A stretch of DNA of 62,000 nucleotides from Mesostigma viride (Eukaryota; Streptophyta; Mesostigmatophyceae; Mesostigmatales; Mesostigmataceae). The notes beneath the pieces are model-generated. The model ran no database searches. It saw nothing but the letters and a program-made list of their open reading frames with translations, and was not told the DNA's origin. The translations under genes and the position numbers were made by a program. Below are positions 49,028 to 61,000 of this stretch, piece by piece (position 1 is the stretch's first letter; each line of letters opens with the position of its first letter). The stretch spans positions 15,001 to 77,000 of the forward strand of contig RPFO01000015.1 of the NCBI GenBank assembly GCA_009746045.1, in the 5' to 3' direction.

Positions 49028-52000
49028 CTGCGGGGACGCAGTGCACAGCAAAGAGAATGGCCACCTTAGTGAAGCAAAACTTTTGAGAAACATGGAAATG
49101 TCAGACAATGTTAAAAAAGAGGCAGACAATGACGGTATAAGTGGCTAGGGCATGCAGAACCTGCAGCATCTAGGATGCTGGACAACATGCCCAGACAGAA
49201 GTGTGCCTGCCAATGACAATTCTTACAATATGCCTACAAGAAATAGCTCACCTGGGCTTGACCTTGGCCGTCCACCACCCCACCGAGAGCTCCAGCTTCA
49301 ATGCGCTCTGGGCATAGCCATCAGCCGCAACACGCATGAGAAGTGATGCACAATCACGACAAGGCAGCCGGCGCCCTCCCATGCGCGCCATGCCCAGCGG
49401 ATGTGATGACCATAATAGCGTCCATGCAATGGCTACAGCCAGCATTGGCCATCATGTTGCCGCCAGCAAAACCATTCCCAGCTTTCCTTACATCACCCCG
49501 GCTCAGCATGACACATGATTTACTCCAAGACAATTTCACACCTTCAACCATTCAAAAAGAATTCATAAAGAGGGTGACCTGTGCAGGCCAAAGTGAATTG
49601 CAAATAGTGACAATACTACTATTCAAGTAACACAGGCAGCACTTTCATCCGTCCAGCAGACATGTTGCGTCAGATGACATGAGCTGGAATCCAACATGAT
49701 TTGAAAGGAATTCGCTTAGAAAAAAATTCCTTGCAAAATATAATGATGAGAAGTCTTCAACCATTTGCGGCCAGGGGCCATTCCCACTACCTGATCCCTT
49801 GTTACAGTGCCTGCTGAGCATGCCACTACCATACATACATACATGCATACATACATTGCAGCCAAGCTGCCTTGACCTTTGAGTGCAGTACCGGCATAGC
49901 GTTGATGTATACCTGGATGCATAGCCGACCTACTTCCTCAATGCGTGTGCCCATTGCCGTCCGAGCACCCAAGGTCAAAGGTGACTGCTGGCGTCTCACT
50001 ACCCATCGTGCTGGTACCACGTCTCCAAGGAACCGCAGGCTCAGCTTAACGGCTTGCATACCGGCATGTTTTCAGCAATCTCTTCACCGAGCACCTCGAT
50101 TTCCTTGGAGTGCCACTTCTTGTCGTAGTACTGCAGCCGAGGCAAATCACCACACAAATTCCTCAAAAAAAGGAAACAAAAGGCCAATTGTCACTGCAGA
50201 AATCATCACAAGCTACTCCTGATGGCAATGCCTTATGACATGTCCTTGAGGCAGAAACAGGGGCAATAGGGAGGGCATAGAGAGACCTAGAACAATGGCA
50301 GCATCTCATGTATGCACGCTGCAGAGCCCATGAAAAAATGGATCAAGAATTCTATAGGCCTTCTGCCTTCCTCCCTTCCTCCCCACCGGACTGTCCGCAT
50401 ACCTGCCTGTGTCTTGGATGGGTCTTTACTTCGCAAGTCTACAGCATGGACAACCACGCCTCTGTTGGACCTAGCGAGCAGCGTACCCAGCCCCTACAAA
50501 AGATCCTTGCATATGCAACCGCCACTGTATTGTTGCAGCATAATCGAACATAAGCGGACAAAAAAACTTGAAACTAAAGTAGAGCCTGCTTTCTAGCCCA
50601 CACAGGCAGGGTAGTAAAATTAGTGCAACCCGAGAAATCTGTGAAGGCCACAAAGGTGCCTTTTCAGGGCCCCACCTACCTCTATGATGCGGCGCTGCAG
50701 CCATGCGGGCATGTACTCCTGCGCATCAAAGAAGTCCTCCAGCGCCGCCGTGCGCAATGAGGACTGGCGGCCCCGCTCATGTGCTGCAAGGATAAGGCTC
50801 GTGATCTCCGCGAGCAGATACCCCATGACGTACGTGCCAGCAGCCACCTGCACCACGGCCCTGTGTACGGGGACCCAGCAGGCATTCGTGCCGGCAGGAA
50901 GCATCGGGAAAGCATCATGGCAGGCCATTGGCGGACATCACACAAGCTAGGAGAAAACAGAGAGTGGGAAAGAGTTGGGGCAAGAGTGGGGGTGAGGGGG
51001 GGATGAGGGCAACATAGCTCAGCTGACACAATGTCGCAGCTGCTGCCATGCAACTTCTGAGGAACCAACTTCACGTCTCTCTTCGCCGGCCTGCTGGCAT
51101 GATGAGTGCCTGCTGGCACTCATCATGGCTGCTGCGCTGATGTGCCGGATGGCAGTGGCCATCCTTCGCGCCAACAAGGCGGACGCCAAAGAGGGGCAAA
51201 GGGACCTGCCCTTCCTGCATTACATTTTGCCCGGGTTACCTTGAATTTTCTTGGCTCAGGTTCCATGTTAGCTTGTACTGCCAATGTTTGGGGCGGCAAA
51301 TCCACTCTGTGCAAATCCAAGTTGACCCAGAATGGTCAGTTCCGCCACTAAAGAGTTGCCATAAAAAGGCTGTGACTAGCATGAGCATATCAAAGTACAG
51401 TAAATAATGAACTAGCAGATACTGATCTCTCAAATGACAGCACAATCTAGCATAAATAATACATGATAACATTACCTCCGGTTGGGTTTTCCCTGCAGTT
51501 TGTGTTGTGTTTCATTCAATGAGCCCAGAAACTGACTAGCAGCGACTAGGAGCTTGTACTGGTATGACGGTATCCAGCAGTGAGGTTTATCGTGGCCAAC
51601 AAGCTGAGTGGACTTGAACAGTGCTGGCACCTTCTTGACCCACACCTGCCAAGTAGCTCTCTTGCACAGCTATGCAAAATGCAACTGCTCCATTTGCATG
51701 CCACAGCATGCACACTTGTTAGAGCTCCCAAAACCATGGCCACATTGAATTCGCTGATGGGGGCGATTCAGGCAACCATGGTAATCCCGTTGCCTGGAGC
51801 CACACTCTACAAGGCACAGTGGTCACCCACAAGTGGCCCCCATGCCAAGCAACCCCAGACGTCCACCCGGAACTCCAGGCTTCTAGGTCTACCCATGCCC
51901 AGGAAGGATGCTCGCAACCTTCCCGCCAACGGTTCTTGCAACAGTCATGTCACACGTCCGCGCTCATGCACCGACCCACTGCCAGTTGCCGCTCAATCCA

Positions 52001-55000
52001 TTACAACCGTGGGTGGCACTCTAGGTGGTTGCACACACACTAAAACTAATTGCACTAATTCAAGTGGGACCGCAGTTAAGGGGGCGCAGCACAAGCAAAC
52101 AAGCTACCCGCATGCTTACACGACCTGCGGGGAATCACGCAAACTTGAAGCAAACCAGAAGCTACAGCCAATACGGTACTTGAACAGTGGTTTGACAGGG
52201 AGGAAACAAGATGGGCGATGCAAGGCAAAGAAATCGGCATGCGGCAGCATGTGCAAGGGGTACCGCTCGGGGTTTCTTCACGTACTTTCTTGCCCCCCTG
52301 AAGCTCAACTCACATCCCCAGAAGCTCTTCTTACCAGGCTCGTTCTGCAGGCGTAGTTCCAGCATGGACGTCCCCAAAGCCAACCTGCCAGCCGGTCCAG
52401 GTTGTTCACACCGCCACGCGTTGGGCAAAGGCAGGCACAAGGGAAAGCCATGGGCAAAGCTCGACGATGCTGCAAGGCACAGGTCTATCAAGTAAATGCT
52501 CGAAGAGGAAGGGGCAAGTGTGTGCTTCGCTGCAACATCGCTGCAAAAAAGGGAACCTGACGCATGTGGACACCGACCAACCACACAGAGCAAGGACGGG
52601 GGGTGGGTGGGGACATGCCGCGCAGCACACCGCGATGAAGAGGGAACCGACCATCCACACAGAGCAAGGACGGGGGGTGGGTGGGGACATGCCGCGCAGC
52701 ACACCGCGATGAAGAGGGAACCGACCATCCACACAGAGCAAGGACGGGGGGTGGGTGGGGACATGCCGCGCAGCACACCGCGATGAAGAGGGAACCGACC
52801 ATCCACACAGAGCAAGGACGGGGGGTGGGTGGGGACATGCCGCGCAGCACACCGCGATGAAGAGGGAACCGACCATCCACACAGAGCAAGGACGGGGGGT
52901 GGGTGGGGACATGCCGCGCAGCACACCGCGATGAAGAGGGAACCGGCCATCCACACAGAGCAAGGACGGGGGGTGGGTGGGGACATGCCGCGCAGCACAC
53001 CGCGATGAAGAGGGAACCGGCCATCCACACAGAGCAAGGACGGGGGGTGGGTGGGGACATGCCGCGCAGCACACCGCGATGAAGAGGGAACCGACCATCC
53101 ACACAGAGCAAGGACGGGGGGTGGGTGGGGACATGCCGCGCAGCACACCGCGATGAAGAGGGAACCGACCATCCACACAGAGCAAGGACGGGGGGTGGGT
53201 GGGGACATGCCGCGCAGCACACCGCGATGAAGAGGGAACCGACCACCCACACAGAGCAAGGACGGGGGGTGGGTGGGGACATGCCGCGCAGCACACCGCG
53301 ATGAAGAGGGAACCGACCATCCACACAGAGCAAGGACGGGGGGTGGGTGGGGACATGCCGCGCAGCACACCGCGATGAAGAGGGAACCGACCATCCACAC
53401 AGAGCAAGGACGGGGGGTGGGTGGGGACATGCCGCGCAGCACACCGCGATGAAGAGGGAACCGACCATCCACACAGAGCAAGGACGGGGGGTGGGTGGGG
53501 ACATGCCGCGCAGCACACCGCGATGAAGAGGGAACCGACCATCCACACAGAGCAAGGACGGGGGGTGGGTGGGGACATGCCGCGCAGCACACCGCGATGA
53601 AGAGGGAACCGACCATCCACACAGAGCAAGGACGGGGGGTGGGTGGGGACATGCCGCGCAGCACACCGCGATGAAGAGGGAACCGACCATCCACACAGAG
53701 CAAGGACGGGGGGTGGGTGGGGACATGCCGCGCAGCACACCGCGATGAAGAGGGAACCGACCATCCACACAGAGCAAGGACGGGGGGTGGGTGGGGACAT
53801 GCCGCGCAGCACACCGCGATGAAGAGGGAACCGACCATCCACACAGAGCAAGGACGGGGGGTGGGTGGGGACATGCCGCGCAGCACACCGCGATGAAGAG
53901 GGAACCGACCATCCACACAGAGCAAGGACGGGGGGTGGGTGGGGACATGCCGCGCAGCACACCGCGATGAAGAGGGAACCGACCATCCACACAGAGCAAG
54001 GACGGGGGGTGGGTGGGGACATGCCGCGCAGCACACCGCGATGAAGAGGGAACCGACCATCCACACAGAGCAAGGACGGGGGGTGGGTGGGGACATGCCG
54101 CGCAGCACACCGCGATGAAGAGGGAACCGACCATCCACACAGAGCAAGGACGGGGGGTGGGTGGGGACATGCCGCGCAGCACACCGCGATGAAGAGGGAA
54201 CCGACCATCCACACAGAGCAAGGACGGGGGGTGGGTGGGGACATGCCGCGCAGCACACCGCGATGAAGAGGGAACCGACCATCCACACAGAGCAAGGACG
54301 GGGGGTGGGTGGGGACATGCCGCGCAGCACACCGCGATGAAGAGGGAACCGACCATCCACACAGAGCAAGGACGGGGGGTGGGTGGGGACATGCCGCGCA
54401 GCACACCGCGATGAAGAGGGAACCGACCATCCACACAGAGCAAGGACGGGGGGTGGGTGGGGACATGCCGCGCAGCACACCGCGATGAAGAGGGAACCGA
54501 CCATCCACACAGAGCAAGGACGGGGGGTGGGTGGGGACATGCCGCGCAGCACACCGCGATGAAGAGGGAACCGACCATCCACACAGAGCAAGGACGGGGG
54601 GTGGGTGGGGACATGCCGCGCAGCACACCGCGATGAAGAGGGAACCGACCATCCACACAGAGCAAGGACGGGGGGTGGGTGGGGACATGCCGCGCAGCAC
54701 ACCGCGATGAAGAGGGAACCGACCATCCACACAGAGCAAGGACGGGGGGTGGGTGGGGACATGCCGCGCAGCACACCGCGATGAAGAGGGAACCGACCAT
54801 CCACACAGAGCAAGGACGGGGGGTGGGTGGGGACATGCCGCGCAGCACACCGCGATGAAGAGGGAACCGACCATCCACACAGAGCAAGGACGGGGGGTGG
54901 GTGGGGACATGCCGCGCAGCACACCGCGATGAAGAGGGAACCGACCATCCACACAGAGCAAGGACGGGGGGTGGGTGGGGACATGCCGCGCAGCACACCG

Positions 55001-58000
55001 CGATGAAGAGGGAACCGACCATCCACACAGAGCAAGGACGGGGGGTGGGTGGGGACATGCCGCGCAGCACACCGCGATGAAGAGGGAACCGACCATCCAC
55101 ACAGAGCAAGGACGGGGGGTGGGTGGGGACATGCCGCGCAGCACACCGCGATGAAGAGGGAACCGACCATCCACACAGAGCAAGGACGGGGGGTGGGTGG
55201 GGACATGCCGCGCAGCACACCGCGATGAAGAGGGAACCGACCATCCACACAGAGCAAGGACGGGGGGTGGGTGGGGACATGCCGCGCAGCACACCGCGAT
55301 GAAGAGGGAACCGACCATCCACACAGAGCAAGGACGGGGGGTGGGTGGGGACATGCCGCGCAGCACACCGCGATGAAGAGGGAACCGACCATCCACACAG
55401 AGCAAGGACGGGGGGTGGGTGGGGACATGCCGCGCAGCACACCGCGATGAAGAGGGAACCGACCATCCACACAGAGCAAGGACGGGGGGTGGGTGGGGAC
55501 ATGCCGCGCAGCACACCGCGATGAAGAGGGAACCGACCATCCACACAGAGCAAGGACGGGGGGTGGGTGGGGACATGCCGCGCAGCACACCGCGATGAAG
55601 AGGGAACCGACCATCCACACAGAGCAAGGACGGGGGGTGGGTGGGGACATGCCGCGCAGCACACCGCGATGAAGAGGGAACCGACCATCCACACAGAGCA
55701 AGGACGGGGGGTGGGTGGGGACATGCCGCGCAGCACACCGCGATGAAGAGGGAACCGACCATCCACACAGAGCAAGGACGGGGGGTGGGTGGGGACATGC
55801 CGCGCAGCACACCGCGATGAAGAGGGAACCGACCATCCACACAGAGCAAGGACGGGGGGTGGGTGGGGACATGCCGCGCAGCACACCGCGATGAAGAGGG
55901 AACCGACCATCCACACAGAGCAAGGACGGGGGGTGGGTGGGGACATGCCGCGCAGCACACCGCGATGAAGAGGGAACCGACCATCCACACAGAGCAAGGA
56001 CGGGGGGTGGGTGGGGACATGCCGCGCAGCACACCGCGATGAAGAGGGAACCGACCATCCACACAGAGCAAGGACGGGGGGTGGGTGGGGACATGCCGCG
56101 CAGCACACCGCGATGAAGAGGGAACCGACCATCCACACAGAGCAAGGACGGGGGGTGGGTGGGGACATGCCGCGCAGCACACCGCGATGAAGAGGGAACC
56201 GACCATCCACACAGAGCAAGGACGGGGGGTGGGTGGGGACATGCCGCGCAGCACACCGCGATGAAGAGGGAACCGACCATCCACACAGAGCAAGGACGGG
56301 GGGTGGGTGGGGACATGCCGCGCAGCACACCGCGATGAAGAGGGAACCGACCATCCACACAGAGCAAGGACGGGGGGTGGGTGGGGACATGCCGCGCAGC
56401 ACACCGCGATGAAGAGGGAACCGACCATCCACACAGAGCAAGGACGGGGGGTGGGTGGGGACATGCCGCGCAGCACACCGCGATGAAGAGGGAACCGACC
56501 ATCCACACAGAGCAAGGACGGGGGGTGGGTGGGGACATGCCGCGCAGCACACCGCGATGAAGAGGGAACCGACCATCCACACAGAGCAAGGACGGGGGGT
56601 GGGTGGGGACATGCCGCGCAGCACACCGCGATGAAGAGGGAACCGACCATCCACACAGAGCAAGGACGGGGGGTGGGTGGGGACATGCCGCGCAGCACAC
56701 CGCGATGAAGAGGGAACCGACCATCCACACAGAGCAAGGACGGGGGGTGGGTGGGGACATGCCGCGCAGCACACCGCGATGAAGAGGGAACCGACCATCC
56801 ACACAGAGCAAGGACGGGGGGTGGGTGGGGACATGCCGCGCAGCACACCGCGATGAAGAGGGAACCGACCATCCACACAGAGCAAGGACGGGGGGTGGGT
56901 GGGGACATGCCGCGCAGCACACCGCGATGAAGAGGGAACCGACCATCCACACAGAGCAAGGACGGGGGGTGGGTGGGGACATGCCGCGCAGCACACCGCG
57001 ATGAAGAGGGAACCGACCATCCACACAGAGCAAGGACGGGGGGTGGGTGGGGACATGCCGCGCAGCACACCGCGATGAAGAGGGAACCGACCATCCACAC
57101 AGAGCAAGGACGGGGGGTGGGTGGGGACATGCCGCGCAGCACACCGCGATGAAGAGGGAACCGACCATCCACACAGAGCAAGGACGGGGGGTGGGTGGGG
57201 ACATGCCGCGCAGCACACCGCGATGAAGAGGGAACCGACCATCCACACAGAGCAAGGACGGGGGGTGGGTGGGGACATGCCGCGCAGCACACCGCGATGA
57301 AGAGGGAACCGACCATCCACACAGAGCAAGGACGGGGGGTGGGTGGGGACATGCCGCGCAGCACACCGCGATGAAGAGGGAACCGACCATCCACACAGAG
57401 CAAGGACGGGGGGTGGGTGGGGACATGCCGCGCAGCACACCGCGATGAAGAGGGAACCGACCATCCACACAGAGCAAGGACGGGGGGTGGGTGGGGACAT
57501 GCCGCGCAGCACACCGCGATGAAGAGGGAACCGACCATCCACACAGAGCAAGGACGGGGGGTGGGTGGGGACATGCCGCGCAGCACACCGCGATGAAGAG
57601 GGAACCGACCATCCACACAGAGCAAGGACGGGGGGTGGGTGGGGACATGCCGCGCAGCACACCGCGATGAAGAGGGAACCGACCATCCACACAGAGCAAG
57701 GACGGGGGGTGGGTGGGGACATGCCGCGCAGCACACCGCGATGAAGAGGGAACCGACCATCCACACAGAGCAAGGACGGGGGGTGGGTGGGGACATGCCG
57801 CGCAGCACACCGCGATGAAGAGGGAACCGACCATCCACACAGAGCAAGGACGGGGGGTGGGTGGGGACATGCCGCGCAGCACACCGCGATGAAGAGGGAA
57901 CCGACCATCCACACAGAGCAAGGACGGGGGGTGGGTGGGGACATGCCGCGCAGCACACCGCGATGAAGAGGGAACCGACCATCCACACAGAGCAAGGACG

Positions 58001-61000
58001 GGGGGTGGGTGGGGACATGCCGCGCAGCACACCGCGATGAAGAGGGAACCGACCATCCACACAGAGCAAGGACGGGGGGTGGGTGGGGACATGCCGCGCA
58101 GCACACCGCGATGAAGAGGGAACCGACCATCCACACAGAGCAAGGACGGGGGGTGGGTGGGGACATGCCGCGCAGCACACCGCGATGAAGAGGGAACCGA
58201 CCATCCACACAGAGCAAGGACGGGGGGTGGGTGGGGACATGCCGCGCAGCACACCGCGATGAAGAGGGAACCGACCATCCACACAGAGCAAGGACGGGGG
58301 GTGGGTGGGGACATGCCGCGCAGCACACCGCGATGAAGAGGGAACCGACCATCCACACAGAGCAAGGACGGGGGGTGGGTGGGGACATGCCGCGCAGCAC
58401 ACCGCGATGAAGAGGGAACCGACCATCCACACAGAGCAAGGACGGGGGGTGGGTGGGGACATGCCGCGCAGCACACCGCGATGAAGAGGGAACCGACCAT
58501 CCACACAGAGCAAGGACGGGGGGTGGGTGGGGACATGCCGCGCAGCACACCGCGATGAAGAGGGAACCGACCATCCACACAGAGCAAGGACGGGGGGTGG
58601 GTGGGGACATGCCGCGCAGCACACCGCGATGAAGAGGGAACCGACCATCCACACAGAGCAAGGACGGGGGGTGGGTGGGGACATGCCGCGCAGCACACCG
58701 CGATGAAGAGGGAACCGACCATCCACACAGAGCAAGGACGGGGGGTGGGTGGGGACATGCCGCGCAGCACACCGCGATGAAGAGGGAACCGACCATCCAC
58801 ACAGAGCAAGGACGGGGGGTGGGTGGGGACATGCCGCGCAGCACACCGCGATGAAGAGGGAACCGACCATCCACACAGAGCAAGGACGGGGGGTGGGTGG
58901 GGACATGCCGCGCAGCACACCGCGATGAAGAGGGAACCGACCATCCACACAGAGCAAGGACGGGGGGTGGGTGGGGACATGCCGCGCAGCACACCGCGAT
59001 GAAGAGGGAACCGACCATCCACACAGAGCAAGGACGGGGGGTGGGTGGGGACATGCCGCGCAGCACACCGCGATGAAGAGGGAACCGACCATCCACACAG
59101 AGCAAGGACGGGGGGTGGGTGGGGACATGCCGCGCAGCACACCGCGATGAAGAGGGAACCGACCATCCACACAGAGCAAGGACGGGGGGTGGGTGGGGAC
59201 ATGCCGCGCAGCACACCGCGATGAAGAGGGAACCGACCATCCACACAGAGCAAGGACGGGGGGTGGGTGGGGACATGCCGCGCAGCACACCGCGATGAAG
59301 AGGGAACCGACCATCCACACAGAGCAAGGACGGGGGGTGGGTGGGGACATGCCGCGCAGCACACCGCGATGAAGAGGGAACCGACCATCCACACAGAGCA
59401 AGGACGGGGGGTGGGTGGGGACATGCCGCGCAGCACACCGCGATGAAGAGGGAACCGACCATCCACACAGAGCAAGGACGGGGGGTGGGTGGGGACATGC
59501 CGCGCAGCACACCGCGATGAAGAGGGAACCGACCATCCACACAGAGCAAGGACGGGGGGTGGGTGGGGACATGCCGCGCAGCACACCGCGATGAAGAGGG
59601 AACCGACCATCCACACAGAGCAAGGACGGGGGGTGGGTGGGGACATGCCGCGCAGCACACCGCGATGAAGAGGGAACCGACCATCCACACAGAGCAAGGA
59701 CGGGGGGTGGGTGGGGACATGCCGCGCAGCACACCGCGATGAAGAGGGAACCGACCATCCACACAGAGCAAGGACGGGGGGTGGGTGGGGACATGCCGCG
59801 CAGCACACCGCGATGAAGAGGGAACCGACCATCCACACAGAGCAAGGACGGGGGGTGGGTGGGGACATGCCGCGCAGCACACCGCGATGAAGAGGGAACC
59901 GACCATCCACACAGAGCAAGGACGGGGGGTGGGTGGGGACATGCCGCGCAGCACACCGCGATGAAGAGGGAACCGACCATCCACACAGAGCAAGGACGGG
60001 GGGTGGGTGGGGACATGCCGCGCAGCACACCGCGATGAAGAGGGAACCGACCATCCACACAGAGCAAGGACGGGGGGTGGGTGGGGACATGCCGCGCAGC
60101 ACACCGCGATGAAGAGGGAACCGACCATCCACACAGAGCAAGGACGGGGGGTGGGTGGGGACATGCCGCGCAGCACACCGCGATGAAGAGGGAACCGACC
60201 ATCCACACAGAGCAAGGACGGGGGGTGGGTGGGGACATGCCGCGCAGCACACCGCGATGAAGAGGGAACCGACCATCCACACAGAGCAAGGACGGGGGGT
60301 GGGTGGGGACATGCCGCGCAGCACACCGCGATGAAGAGGGAACCGACCATCCACACAGAGCAAGGACGGGGGGTGGGTGGGGACATGCCGCGCAGCACAC
60401 CGCGATGAAGAGGGAACCGACCATCCACACAGAGCAAGGACGGGGGGTGGGTGGGGACATGCCGCGCAGCACACCGCGATGAAGAGGGAACCGACCATCC
60501 ACACAGAGCAAGGACGGGGGGTGGGTGGGGACATGCCGCGCAGCACACCGCGATGAAGAGGGAACCGACCATCCACACAGAGCAAGGACGGGGGGTGGGT
60601 GGGGACATGCCGCGCAGCACACCGCGATGAAGAGGGAACCGACCATCCACACAGAGCAAGGACGGGGGGTGGGTGGGGACATGCCGCGCAGCACACCGCG
60701 ATGAAGAGGGAACCGACCATCCACACAGAGCAAGGACGGGGGGTGGGTGGGGACATGCCGCGCAGCACACCGCGATGAAGAGGGAACCGACCATCCACAC
60801 AGAGCAAGGACGGGGGGTGGGTGGGGACATGCCGCGCAGCACACCGCGATGAAGAGGGAACCGACCATCCACACAGAGCAAGGACGGGGGGTGGGTGGGG
60901 ACATGCCGCGCAGCACACCGCGATGAAGAGGGAACCGACCATCCACACAGAGCAAGGACGGGGGGTGGGTGGGGACATGCCGCGCAGCACACCGCGATGA